NCBI GenBank assembly: GCA_023391285.1
Contig: JAEWBF010000126.1
Span: 124,001-188,000 of the forward strand
Source of the DNA: Verrucomicrobiota bacterium
GTDB lineage: Bacteria; Verrucomicrobiota; Verrucomicrobiia; Opitutales; Opitutaceae
Direction: 5' to 3'
Length of the DNA stretch: 64,000 nt
The notes under the pieces are model-generated. The model saw only the letters and a program-made list of their open reading frames with translations. It was not told the DNA's origin and made no database searches. Positions 8,365 through 16,537 of this stretch are shown one piece after another (the first letter of the stretch is position 1; each line of letters begins with the position of its first letter). The position numbers and the translations under genes were made by a program.

Positions 8365-9630
8365 ATGAACTCCTTCACCGTTTCCCCGGCGCGGGTCGAT
8401 CATCTCGATGCGACGCGCGCCTTCGCGCTGGTGCTCGGCGTCGTGTTTCATGCGAGTCTTTCGTTCATGCCCATCTTCATGGGCTGGGCGGTGCAGGATA
8501 TTTCGACCGGTGCGGCGGTCACCACCTTCGTGACGATCAGTCACTCGTTTCGCATGGAGTTGTTCTTCCTGCTCGCTGGTTTCTTCGGCTGTGTGACGTT
8601 GCAACGGAAAAGCGTGAGCGAGTTCGTGCGCGGGCGATTCGTGCAGATCGTGGTGCCGTTTGTCGTGGGTTGGTTTCTGCTGCGACCGCTGCTGGTATCG
8701 GGCTGGTTTATGGGCGGCGCGAGTTTGCGGGGAGATTATGAGTTCTGGCCGAGCGTGCTGGCGGGTTTCAAAACGCTCGAGACCTTGCCGGCGGGGATTT
8801 TTACCGGATCGCATCTGTGGTTTCTTTATTATCTCACGCTGCTGACAACTTTCGCGCTGGTAATGCGTGGGCTGGTGGGAGCGATGGGTTCGATCGGCCG
8901 ATCGATCATGCGTGCAGCGGACGCGGTGGCCGGCTGGCTCGCGAAGTCAACGTTGGCGATTCCGGTTTTGGTGATACCGACGGCGGGGGCGCTATGCTTT
9001 ATGCGGTTCTGGGGGATGGATACGCCCGATCAATCGCTGGTGCCGCATTGGCCCGTGTTGGCGGTGTATGTGGGATTCTTCGGACTCGGCTGGCTGATTG
9101 GACGGCGAGGAAAGGGGATCGTGGAGATGTCGCGGCTCACGATTGATCGCTGGATATTCGCGGCGCTCGGGATTGCCGCTGTGTTGTGGCTGGGCGGCGT
9201 GCAAGGGGATCCCTCGCATCCGAACTACACAGCGGCGAAACTGGGCTTCGCACTCGGTTATGCCGCGATGATGTGGTCGCTGGTTTTTCTGACGATGGGT
9301 GTGTTTCGGAGATTGTGCGTGCAGTCGCGGCCGTGGATTCGGTATGTCGCGGATTCTTCGTATTGGATGTATCTCGTGCACCTGCCGATTGTGGTGTGGT
9401 TGCAAGTCGCGATGGCGGAGGTGGCGCTGCACTGGTCGGTGAAGCTTGGCATCGTTTCGATTGCGACGGTGGGCTTTGCGCTCGTGACCTATGAGCTATT
9501 CGTGCGTTCGACGTGGGTGGGGTGGGTGTTGAATGGACGGCGGCGCGAGCGGGCGGTGGCAGGGTGGTTGGCACAAACTCGAGCGCGCGTGCGGCGGAGT
9601 GAAGCGTCGACGTCGGGAGTTGGAGTGTAA
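8365..9630 (+). CDS. Membrane acyltransferase 3 family protein (OpgC/OafA-like)
   Basis: Integral-membrane O-acyltransferase of the acyltransferase-3 family, 421 residues, with about ten hydrophobic segments. The N-terminal motif RVDHLDATRAFALVLGVVFHA contains the expected R-x10-H arrangement. SYWMYLVHLPIVVWLQ near the C-terminus is the other conserved family signature. Such enzymes move acetyl or succinyl groups onto periplasmic glucans, O-antigen or peptidoglycan. The acceptor here is unknown. A Lys/Arg-rich cytosolic tail follows the last helix. Start ATG 8365 is preferred over the in-frame TTG 8341, which overlaps the preceding gene. Confidence 0.88.
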   Translation: MNSFTVSPARVDHLDATRAFALVLGVVFHASLSFMPIFMGWAVQDISTGAAVTTFVTISHSFRMELFFLLAGFFGCVTLQRKSVSEFVRGRFVQIVVPFVVGWFLLRPLLVSGWFMGGASLRGDYEFWPSVLAGFKTLETLPAGIFTGSHLWFLYYLTLLTTFALVMRGLVGAMGSIGRSIMRAADAVAGWLAKSTLAIPVLVIPTAGALCFMRFWGMDTPDQSLVPHWPVLAVYVGFFGLGWLIGRRGKGIVEMSRLTIDRWIFAALGIAAVLWLGGVQGDPSHPNYTAAKLGFALGYAAMMWSLVFLTMGVFRRLCVQSRPWIRYVADSSYWMYLVHLPIVVWLQVAMAEVALHWSVKLGIVSIATVGFALVTYELFVRSTWVGWVLNGRRRERAVAGWLAQTRARVRRSEASTSGVGV

Positions 9631-9750
9631 GCGAACGCCGGGAATGCGAAACGGCCCGAACGGCGGGCTGGAGCGGGAACCGAAGGCGTTGCGAAGGGTC
9701 GCTCGCCGGGCGATTTGCGTTTCCCACTTGGTTTCGTTGCGCGCTGCGTC

Positions 9751-10371
9751 ATGACCTCTCTCGCCACGCGTTTGAGTTGCCCGTTGTGCGGGCAGATTCA
9801 CCAGCCGGTGCCGCTGGCGCCGGGGGAACGGGCGTTGTGTGTGCGATGCGGGACGGTGCTGGCGCGACGCTCGCGGTGGGGGGCGGACGTGGCGTTGGCG
9901 TTTGCGCTGGCGGGGCTCTTGCTGGCGGGACCGGCGTTGATGCTGCCCTTTGTGAGTGCGGGAAAGTTTGGGCAGTTTCGAGAAGGCGTGCTGCTGACGG
10001 GCGTCGAAGGGTTGTGGGCGAATGGGATGCCGCTGCTCGGCGCGTGGGTTTTGTTGTGCGGGCTCGTGGTGCCGTTGACGGTGCTGATCGTATTGGCGGT
10101 GGAGCTGTGTCGGGTGCGATTCGGCGGAGCGAGGCCGAGCGAGGCGGTGCTGCGCGCGGCGCGAGCGATTGGGTATTGGGCGATGCCGGAAGTGCAGGTG
10201 TTGGCGGTGCTGGTGGCGTTGACGAAACTGGGGTCGTTGGTGGACGTGACGATCGGCGCGGGTTTTTGGTGTTACATCGCGATGTCGCTGTCGCTGCTGC
10301 TGGCGTGGCGCAGTTATCTGCTGCAACCGGCGGAAAACGTGGAGCCGGTGCGGGAGGGGGTGGCATCATGA
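9751..10371 (+). CDS. pqiA: PqiA-like inner-membrane protein, first half
   Basis: Paraquat-inducible protein A family membrane protein, 206 residues. It opens with a zinc-ribbon-like pair of CxxC motifs (CPLCG at about 10, CVRCG at about 29) and is followed by four hydrophobic segments. In E. coli one PqiA chain contains two such halves; here the halves are separate genes. PqiA is the inner-membrane partner of MCE proteins in lipid transport between the membranes. The stop overlaps the next start (ATGA), giving tight translational coupling to the second half. The gene contains none of the usual third-party domains. Confidence 0.88.
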   Translation: MTSLATRLSCPLCGQIHQPVPLAPGERALCVRCGTVLARRSRWGADVALAFALAGLLLAGPALMLPFVSAGKFGQFREGVLLTGVEGLWANGMPLLGAWVLLCGLVVPLTVLIVLAVELCRVRFGGARPSEAVLRAARAIGYWAMPEVQVLAVLVALTKLGSLVDVTIGAGFWCYIAMSLSLLLAWRSYLLQPAENVEPVREGVAS

Positions 10372-10898
10372 ACGCACGCCTGCTGCGCCTGAGATCGGAA
10401 CGGCTGGCGAACCCGACGGCGTTCGCGATTGCGGCGGCGGCGATGCTGGTGCCGGCGAATGTGCTGCCGATTTTGACGACGCGGACGATGGGTCAGACGC
10501 GGACGGACACGATTTTTTCGGGCACGGTGGAGTTGTGGCGACAGGAGTTTTGGGGAATCGCGGCGATCGTGTTTGTCGCCAGTATTTTGATACCGGTGTT
10601 GAAGCTGGTGGGGCTGGGTTGGCTGCTGGTGGCGGCCCACCGAGGGAGAGTGCGTGATCCGCGGCGGCTGACGCGGCTGTATGGCGGGCTGGATTTCATT
10701 GGACGGTGGTCGATGCTGGATGTGTTTCTCGTCGCGTTCCTGGCGGGGTTGGTGCGGTTCGGGGTGTTTTCGAACATCGAACCTGGACGCGGGATCGCGG
10801 CGTTCGCGCTGGCCGTGGTGTTGACGGCGCTGGCGACGCATGCCTTCGATCCGCGGGTGTTGTGGCGTGGGCACGCGGCGGCGGAGGCGGCGCGATGA
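10368..10898 (+). CDS. PqiA-like inner-membrane protein, second half
   Basis: Second PqiA-domain protein, 176 residues, with four hydrophobic segments and the conserved VLPILTTRTMG and FWGIAAIVFVASILIPVLK patterns. It lacks the CxxC zinc motifs seen in the first half. It begins at an ATGA overlap with the preceding gene and ends at another ATGA overlap with the MCE gene, so the three are co-translated. It probably pairs with the first half to rebuild the two-domain PqiA arrangement. The start was chosen from the overlap and the family alignment. Confidence 0.85.
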   Translation: MNARLLRLRSERLANPTAFAIAAAAMLVPANVLPILTTRTMGQTRTDTIFSGTVELWRQEFWGIAAIVFVASILIPVLKLVGLGWLLVAAHRGRVRDPRRLTRLYGGLDFIGRWSMLDVFLVAFLAGLVRFGVFSNIEPGRGIAAFALAVVLTALATHAFDPRVLWRGHAAAEAAR

Positions 10899-11794
10899 GC
10901 ACGACGCCGGCGGTGAAGGTGAGTCGCGCGCCGCGGTTTCCGCTGGTGTGGGTCGTGCCGCTCGTGGCGCTGGCGGTGGGAGGTTGGATGATTGCGCGCG
11001 AGGTGAAGAACCGCGGGCCGGAGATCGAGATCGAGTTTGCCGATGGATCGGGAGTGGCGGCGGGAAAAACGGAGTTGCACTACAAAGGTGTGGTGGTGGG
11101 CAGCGTGACGGCGGTGACGTTGAAGCCGGAGCTGGACGGCGTGATTGTGCGGGTGCGGCTGGATCGGTCGGCGGAGGGGATCGCGCGGGAAGGAGCGATG
11201 TTCTGGATCGTGCAGCCGGAGATCGGCGTAACGGGTATACGCGGATTGGATACGCTGCTGACGGGCCCGCGCTTGAATGTGCGGCCGGGCGCGGGCGAAC
11301 TGGCGGAACGGTTTGTGGGGTTGGAACGCATGCCGCCGCCGGAGCTGCCGAAGGAAGGGCGGACGTTTATCTTGAGAGCGAGCGGACTCGGGTCGTTGAA
11401 GACGGGGTCGGGCGTTTACTATCGTGAGATGCGCGTAGGCACGGTGGAGACGACGCGTTTGGCGGACGATGCGACCGGAGTGCTGGTGCGCATCCACGTC
11501 GAGGGGCCGTATGCGAATCTGGTGCGGACGAACACGCGGTTTTGGAATGCAGGTGGGTTCGAGTTCAAGGCGGGGCTGTTGGGCGCGGAGTTGAAGAGCA
11601 CCTCGCTGCAGGCGCTGCTGTCGGGCGGTGTGGCGTTTGTGACGCCGGACGGTGCGCTGGCGCCGCTGGCGCCGGATGGCGCGGAATTCGAGCTCGTGCG
11701 GGATGCGGAGAAGGACTGGTCGAAATGGTCGCCAAAGATTCCTTTGACGGCGCCAGAGGTGGTTTCGGAGGTGAAGGAGCAGCCGGGGACGTGA
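10895..11794 (+). CDS. pqiB: MCE-domain lipid-transport protein (PqiB-like)
   Basis: Periplasmic MCE (MlaD-type) protein of 299 residues anchored by one N-terminal helix (about 14-30). Two MCE domains are visible: about 37-130 (KTELHYKGVVVGSVTAV) and about 150-265 (GSGVYYREMRVGTVETT, AELKSTSLQALLSGGVAF). E. coli PqiB has three, so this is a short form. MCE proteins assemble into hexameric rings or tubes that carry lipids between inner and outer membrane. It is translationally coupled to the PqiA halves. No outer-membrane PqiC lipoprotein follows; the next gene is an SGNH hydrolase. Confidence 0.88.
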   Translation: MSTTPAVKVSRAPRFPLVWVVPLVALAVGGWMIAREVKNRGPEIEIEFADGSGVAAGKTELHYKGVVVGSVTAVTLKPELDGVIVRVRLDRSAEGIAREGAMFWIVQPEIGVTGIRGLDTLLTGPRLNVRPGAGELAERFVGLERMPPPELPKEGRTFILRASGLGSLKTGSGVYYREMRVGTVETTRLADDATGVLVRIHVEGPYANLVRTNTRFWNAGGFEFKAGLLGAELKSTSLQALLSGGVAFVTPDGALAPLAPDGAEFELVRDAEKDWSKWSPKIPLTAPEVVSEVKEQPGT

Positions 11795-11853
11795 GGAGTA
11801 GGAAGATTTTTTTGGGGATTGCGTTGGAGTTTTCGGAACAGGAAAACGGCGAG

Positions 11854-12777
11854 GTGAATACCCCTCTGTGTTTTAGGCGTTGGCGTGTGTTGTTCTCGTG
11901 CGGGCTGTTGGCCGGCGCGGCGTCGTGGAGTGGCGCGCAGTCAGCGGCGCCGACGCCCGCTCCGGTGCCTACGGAAGTGGCGATTGCGCGACCCACGGAG
12001 GAAGAGATCGCGATCGCGAAGGCGAGTCTGGAGCAATTTCTCGCGCAGGCGGATGCGAAGACGAAGGAAGTGGTGGCGAAGTATCCGGATTTGGTTTCGG
12101 TGCGGCCGCCGCGGGTGAACCCGGCGGTGGTGCCGGGATTGTTCGCGGGCTTCAAGGCGAAGCACGCGGCGAATGTCGAGATCGCGAAGCAAGGCGACAT
12201 CGACCTGCTGATGATGGGCGACTCGATCACGGACTTCTGGCGGAATGAGGGACGGGAAGGAGTGACGAATCCACCGGTCGCGGGGAAGGCGGTGTTCGAT
12301 CGTTACTTCGGCGGGATGAAGGTGGCGAATTTCGGGATCTCGGGCGACAGCACGCAAGGCGTGTTGTATCGGCTGCAGAACGGCGAAGGGGAGGGATATC
12401 AGCCGAAAGCGATCATGTTGATGATCGGCACGAATAATGGCGGGTATTGCTCGTCGGAAGAGATCGCGGAAGGCGTGGGCGCGATCGTGTTGGAGATGCG
12501 GAAGCGGTTTCCGGCGGCGAAGATTTTGTTGTTGGGGATTTTTCCGCGGGCAGATCCGGGCGATGGAATGCGGAAGACGGTGCTGGGCGTGAATCCGATC
12601 ATCGCGAAGCTGCACGATGGCGAGCACGTGTTTTATATGGATATCGGGGAGAAGTTCCTGGCGCCGGATGGCACGATTCCGGAGGACATCATGCACGACA
12701 AACTGCATCCAACGGAGAAGGGGTATGAAATTTGGGCGGAGGCGGTGAAGGCGCCGCTGACGGAGTTGATGCGTTGA
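11854..12777 (+). CDS. Secreted SGNH/GDSL hydrolase
   Basis: Esterase/lipase of the SGNH fold, 307 residues. All family blocks are present: GDSITDFW (nucleophile Ser), GISGDST (Gly), GTNNGGY (Asn) and DKLHPTEKGY (Asp/His). An N-terminal signal peptide (VLFSCGLLAGAASWSGAQS) sends it out of the cytoplasm. The start is taken as GTG 11854, preceded by AGGAAAA, because upstream in-frame codons only continue the pqi region. The protein resembles platelet-activating-factor-acetylhydrolase-like and sialate esterase-like enzymes. The substrate is unknown; acetylated glycans are plausible. It follows the MCE gene by 59 bases and could be transcribed with it. Confidence 0.9.
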   Translation: MNTPLCFRRWRVLFSCGLLAGAASWSGAQSAAPTPAPVPTEVAIARPTEEEIAIAKASLEQFLAQADAKTKEVVAKYPDLVSVRPPRVNPAVVPGLFAGFKAKHAANVEIAKQGDIDLLMMGDSITDFWRNEGREGVTNPPVAGKAVFDRYFGGMKVANFGISGDSTQGVLYRLQNGEGEGYQPKAIMLMIGTNNGGYCSSEEIAEGVGAIVLEMRKRFPAAKILLLGIFPRADPGDGMRKTVLGVNPIIAKLHDGEHVFYMDIGEKFLAPDGTIPEDIMHDKLHPTEKGYEIWAEAVKAPLTELMR

Positions 12778-13194
12778 CGGAGCATAGGCGCGGGTCTGGC
12801 TCGCGCCCGGATTGTTTCCGCCCCGTCGGATGAATCGATTTCGGATGAACCGCCCGGGTGTGGTGGCGTAATTTGGCGCTTAGCTTGATTGGAGCGGAGG
12901 GCGACGGGGCGGTGGCGGCTCCGGTGTTTGGAAGTGCTGAACGTCGAATCGGGAGAGCGTCGCGTGGGGCACCGCGTGGGCGGGAACGGTGTTTCGGGCG
13001 ATCGAGGGCTTACCACGGACGATGGCATGATCGTGGCGAAAAGGCGTCCAGCCATGGAACGACCCTGAAGGCGTGAAGGCAGCGCAGGCGCGGTCGCAGA
13101 CTGATTAAAGCCGCCCGCGGAGCACCATAGGTTCAGGCCACCCGCGACCCAGAAACGAGCCAGCGTATGAATCAGCCGCCCGTCATTCGCGCCG
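12778..13194. other. Gene-free convergent region (left part)
   Basis: Between the SGNH hydrolase and the beta-helix gene lie 692 bases without a supported gene. This left part has a few weak stems, for example GGTCGC (13092) against GCGACC (13144). AGCATAGG occurs at 12781, directly after the SGNH stop, and the same word flanks the two dyads further right. A conserved RNA or decayed gene cannot be excluded; no known RNA family was recognised. Confidence 0.4.
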
Positions 13195-13230
13195 TGCTTT
13201 CCGGTGTCGCATATGCGACATTCGAAAGCA
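13195..13230. promoter_or_regulatory. 36-bp dyad element, copy 1 (palindromic core)
   Basis: TGCTTT, 4 bases, then the perfect 16-bp palindrome TGTCGCATATGCGACA at 13205-13220, 4 bases, then AAAGCA. The outer arms are also perfectly complementary, so the whole 36 bp is symmetric apart from the two 4-base gaps. TAAGGGG follows. The size and symmetry suit a dimeric DNA-binding protein, possibly two dimers. It is not the TGTTC-N4-GAACA box published for Verrucomicrobia LexA. Confidence 0.7.
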
Positions 13231-13418
13231 TAAGGGGGGATGGGGGTTGGGTGGGCGCGGAGGCGCGGGGACGCATCCAGGAACTGGATACGAGGAACGG
13301 CGGGGAGGATGCTGGTGCTTGCGTCCGACTCGTGGACGACCGCGCGGGTCTTCGACGGGGCGAAGTGGGCGAGGGGAGTGGAGCGCGTGTGGGGGGAAAT
13401 GAGACCTAGGTTACCGCG

Positions 13419-13454
13419 TGCTTTTGTGTGTCGCAATTGCGACAGGGGAGAGCA
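13419..13454. promoter_or_regulatory. 36-bp dyad element, copy 2 (palindromic core)
   Basis: TGCTTT, 4 bases, the perfect palindrome TGTCGCAATTGCGACA at 13429-13444, 4 bases, then AGAGCA (one mismatch to the outer arm). TAGGGA follows. It has the same architecture as copy 1, with centres 224 bp apart. Copy 2 ends 16 bases from the stop codon of the beta-helix gene. Confidence 0.7.
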
Positions 13455-13469
13455 TAGGGACTTTCGATG

Positions 13470-15980
13470 TTAGTCGGCGGCGTAGATTTCGGTGAGGACG
13501 ATCCCTGAGCCGGGGTGGCGGTTGGAGATCACGAAGGTGTAGATGCCGGGGTCGAGGGTGACCAGGAGCGCGGCGGAGGAGGTGTCGGAAGCGGGAAAAT
13601 CGCTGGCGCCGATACGTCGGGCGGCGGTGAGCATTTCGGCGGAGTTGGACGATTCGACCCAGTTGTCGTTTTCGGCGACGATCGCGTTGTTCGCTCGCGC
13701 GTCGTGAATGCGGAAACTCGGATCGGAGAGAACTTCGGAGGGGAGGAGTCCGGCGGCGGTGAGGCTGGGGCCGACGGCGCGGATCAGGACGCGCCGCGGC
13801 GTAGTGCCGTTGACGACGAAACCGCCGATGGCGACATCGTTGCCGGAGCCGCAAAACACCCGGCTGGAGATGGCGGCAAGGCGCGAATCGTTGGGCTGGG
13901 CGTTGGCGGCGTAGATTTCGGTTAGAACGATTCCGCTGCCGCCGCGTTGGCCGGAGACGACGAAGGTGTAGATGCCGGGATCGAGTGTCACGAGCAGCGC
14001 GGCGCTGCGAGTATCGTCGGCCGCGAACGGAGTGGCGCCGGTGCGCGTGGTGGCAGCGAGGAGCTCGTTGCGATTGGAGTTCGAGGTCCAGTTGTCGTTT
14101 TCGGCGACGATGGCGTTGTTATTCCGGGCGTCGTGAACGGTGAACGTGGGATCGGCGAGAAGTTGAGACGGCGGGAGACCGGCGGCGGCGAGACTGGGGC
14201 CTACGGCGCGGATCAGGACGGTTTGGGGAGCGGAGCCGGAGATCACGAAACCGCCGATCGCGACCTGATTGCCGGGGCCGCAAAACGAGCGGATCGAGAT
14301 GGCGGCGAGTGAAGCGGCAGACGTGGTGGTTGGGGTCGGCGGTAGTTGGAAAGTGGATGCGCCGATGCTGGGTGGAAGCGCGAGCGGTTGCCCGTAGAAG
14401 TCGGTGGGCCCGGGATCGAGGCCGAAGCGCGTCGGGAGGTCGAGGCCGGCGCCGATCAGCGGTGAAGAGGGGGTGAGGAGATAGGCGCTTATGCCGGGGA
14501 GTTCGGAAGGCTCGGTGGGAGAGCCGCCGCGGCCGGCGTTGCGCAGGCGCGGATCAACGCGGGAGCCGATCGCGGTGCCCTCGAGCATTTCCTGCCCGGC
14601 GGAGCGAAACGCGTTCAGATCGAAGCTTCCTCCCCAGTAGTTGTTGCCCTGGAAAACGGCGCGGGAAAGGGCGGGCGTAGGGGCGATCAGCGGGCTGTCG
14701 TGATTGGCGATGAAGAGATTATTGCGAAGACGAATCCCGGTGATGTGGTCGTGTTCAAAGATCGTCACCACGGGCGGTTTGGAACCGGCGGGCGTGGCAT
14801 CGACGAAGTAGGTGTTGTGGTAGAGTTCGGCGTTCGCGATTCCGTGCGTGCTCGAGAATTCGCCGATGACGACGGCGCCTTCGATGGACTTGCGACTGTC
14901 GTTTTCGGAGATGTTGAAACGAACGACGTTGTTGCGGTGGGGCGAGGCGCCGTCGAATTGGATGAGGCCAATCGCGGGGCCTTCGTTTTGATACGAATAG
15001 TTGTATTGGACGACGCAGTCGCGGCAGCCGCCGTCGAGGTCGTAGGCGCCGCCGTCGACCGGAGTCGAGCTGCGTTGGTGGTGGACGAGATTGTATTGAA
15101 AAAGGACGGCGCGAGATTCCCAGGCCCAGATGCCAAACGGGCCGCCGCCCGAGGCGGGACCAGCGCCGCCGTTGTGGTGGGCGACGCAGTATTCGACGGT
15201 TCCGCGATCGACGCCGCCGAGGACGATGCCGTTGCCGGTGTTTTGGGTATGGGCGGGATCGCCGAAATTATTCCAGACGGTGCAGTGGGAGATCAGGACA
15301 TCCTCGTGCGAGTAGCGGGTGCCGTCGCCGTCGGGTCGCCACGTTCCGGATACTTCGATTCCGACGGCGAGGTTATCGTGCACGTCGAGGCCGGTCATCG
15401 TCACATCGCGGAATCCGGGCCAGGCGGGAGTGGAGCCGGTGAACCAGGCCCAGAGTTCCACGCCCTTGCGGAAGCCGGAGATTTCGAGCCGCTCGAAGTG
15501 GAGGAAGGGAAGCTTTTGGGCGTCGGCGCGTTCGACGCCGGCGCTGATGCCGGCGCCGGTGTTCGTGTGGGCGCCGCTGCCGGTGAGCCTAAGATCGCGA
15601 ACGACAAAGCCGGAGGTGTTGTAGATTCGGATGGCGGAATGGGTGCCGCCGTGAAGGGTGGCGCGGCCGGAGCCGAAGCTGCTGAGTTCGACGGGTTGGG
15701 CGGCGGTGCCGGAGTCGTCGGCGTTGAGTTCCACGGTGCCGGAAAACGTGATGCCGCCGGCGAAGAAGACGCGATCGCCGGGACGGAGAGTGCGGGCGTT
15801 GAGATCGGAGATGTCGCGGAGCGCGATGCCAGCAGGAGGCGCGGGAGCGCCGAGGTAGAAGTCGGTGGCGGCGGCGCGGACGCAGAGAAGTGTGACGAAG
15901 AGGAGTGCGCCGAGAGTGAAGCGGCGCGGGCATCGGAAATGCCAGAGCGCCGGAATGACGGGCGGAGCGAGCATGGACAA
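13470..15980 (-). CDS. Secreted right-handed beta-helix protein with duplicated C-terminal module
   Basis: An 836-residue exported protein. Residues about 1-38 form a signal peptide with a long positively charged start. Residues about 40-500 carry repeated short-strand motifs (NNVVRFNISEN, VQYNYSYQNEG, AVLFQYNLVHH) typical of right-handed parallel beta-helix proteins such as polysaccharide lyases and adhesins. The C-terminus holds two tandem copies of an approximately 137-residue module (about 556-698 and 700-836). Each has VAIGGFVxxG, VLIRAVGPSL, IVAENDNW, LLVTLDPGIYTFV and GIVLTEIYAA. This module is frequent at the ends of Verrucomicrobia secreted proteins, where a surface or sorting role is likely. 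No catalytic residues could be assigned. An alternative start is the next ATG, two codons in. Confidence 0.82.
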   Translation of the reverse strand: MSMLAPPVIPALWHFRCPRRFTLGALLFVTLLCVRAAATDFYLGAPAPPAGIALRDISDLNARTLRPGDRVFFAGGITFSGTVELNADDSGTAAQPVELSSFGSGRATLHGGTHSAIRIYNTSGFVVRDLRLTGSGAHTNTGAGISAGVERADAQKLPFLHFERLEISGFRKGVELWAWFTGSTPAWPGFRDVTMTGLDVHDNLAVGIEVSGTWRPDGDGTRYSHEDVLISHCTVWNNFGDPAHTQNTGNGIVLGGVDRGTVEYCVAHHNGGAGPASGGGPFGIWAWESRAVLFQYNLVHHQRSSTPVDGGAYDLDGGCRDCVVQYNYSYQNEGPAIGLIQFDGASPHRNNVVRFNISENDSRKSIEGAVVIGEFSSTHGIANAELYHNTYFVDATPAGSKPPVVTIFEHDHITGIRLRNNLFIANHDSPLIAPTPALSRAVFQGNNYWGGSFDLNAFRSAGQEMLEGTAIGSRVDPRLRNAGRGGSPTEPSELPGISAYLLTPSSPLIGAGLDLPTRFGLDPGPTDFYGQPLALPPSIGASTFQLPPTPTTTSAASLAAISIRSFCGPGNQVAIGGFVISGSAPQTVLIRAVGPSLAAAGLPPSQLLADPTFTVHDARNNNAIVAENDNWTSNSNRNELLAATTRTGATPFAADDTRSAALLVTLDPGIYTFVVSGQRGGSGIVLTEIYAANAQPNDSRLAAISSRVFCGSGNDVAIGGFVVNGTTPRRVLIRAVGPSLTAAGLLPSEVLSDPSFRIHDARANNAIVAENDNWVESSNSAEMLTAARRIGASDFPASDTSSAALLVTLDPGIYTFVISNRHPGSGIVLTEIYAAD

Positions 15981-16135
15981 GGCGCGGCGGATGCGGGGTC
16001 GTCATCGTGCCGCGAGCGGGCTGCGTCGACGAGAAAGGCGGGCGAAGTGCGTCAATCCGGGATTCCCCGACAAACGCCTCACATGATGGCCGGAGCTCGC
16101 TTTTCACGCCGCGGTTGGGCAGCAATGGTGTTGCC

Positions 16136-16495
16136 ATGACTACGGAAGAAATCGCGAAACGCCTCGTGGCGCATTGCCGCGAGGGAAAGTGGGAAGCGGC
16201 GCAGCGAGAGTTGTATGCCGACGATGCGATGAGCATCGAGCCTTACGCCACGCCGGGCTTCGAGAAAGAGACGAAGGGATTGAACGCTATTCTGGAGAAA
16301 GGGAAGAAGTTCGACGCGATGGTGGAGGAGATGCATGCGCTCGAAGTATCGGAGCCGATCGTCGCGACAAACGCGTTTGCGTGCACGATGCTGATGGACG
16401 TGACGATGAAGGGGCAGGAGCGGATGAAGATGACGGAACTGTGTGTCTATGAAGTGAAGGCCGGGAAGATTGTGGCGGAGCGGTTTTTTGTGTGA
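16136..16495 (+). CDS. SnoaL-like / NTF2-fold protein
   Basis: A 119-residue cytosolic protein with the alpha/beta pattern of the SnoaL/NTF2-like fold. An N-terminal helix (EEIAKRLVAHCREGKWEAAQRELYADDAMSIEP) leads into strands ending with MTELCVYEVKAGKIVAERFFV. Members range from polyketide cyclases to ligand-binding proteins; no catalytic residues are evident here. ATG 16136 is chosen because the family alignment begins there. The gene stands alone, with the convergent MMPL gene 39 bases downstream across an interspersed repeat. Confidence 0.75.
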   Translation: MTTEEIAKRLVAHCREGKWEAAQRELYADDAMSIEPYATPGFEKETKGLNAILEKGKKFDAMVEEMHALEVSEPIVATNAFACTMLMDVTMKGQERMKMTELCVYEVKAGKIVAERFFV

Positions 16496-16504
16496 GGGGG
16501 GCGG

Positions 16505-16537
16505 CTGGTCTGCGGCTCGGCGGGACGCCTCGCCCTA
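16505..16537. repeat. Gene-end repeat supplying the MMPL stop codon
   Basis: GCGGCTCGGCGGGACGCC followed by TCGCCCTA. On the minus strand it begins TAGGGCGAGGCGTCCC and the TAG is the stop of the MMPL transporter. It belongs to the same loose family as the elements at 27721, 34435, 35701 and 43681. It occupies the convergent junction with the SnoaL-like gene. Confidence 0.65.

Noticed and set aside
12633..13436. A 267-codon minus-strand frame through the gene-free region between the SGNH and beta-helix genes
   Set aside because: It overlaps the SGNH active-site codons, begins inside a palindromic dyad and shows no recognisable domain or sensible composition. I treat the region as non-coding.
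13195..13454. The twin dyads as intrinsic terminators or as a CRISPR-like array
   Set aside because: Neither copy is followed by a T-run, there are only two copies, and the 208 bases between the palindromic cores are unlike a CRISPR spacer.
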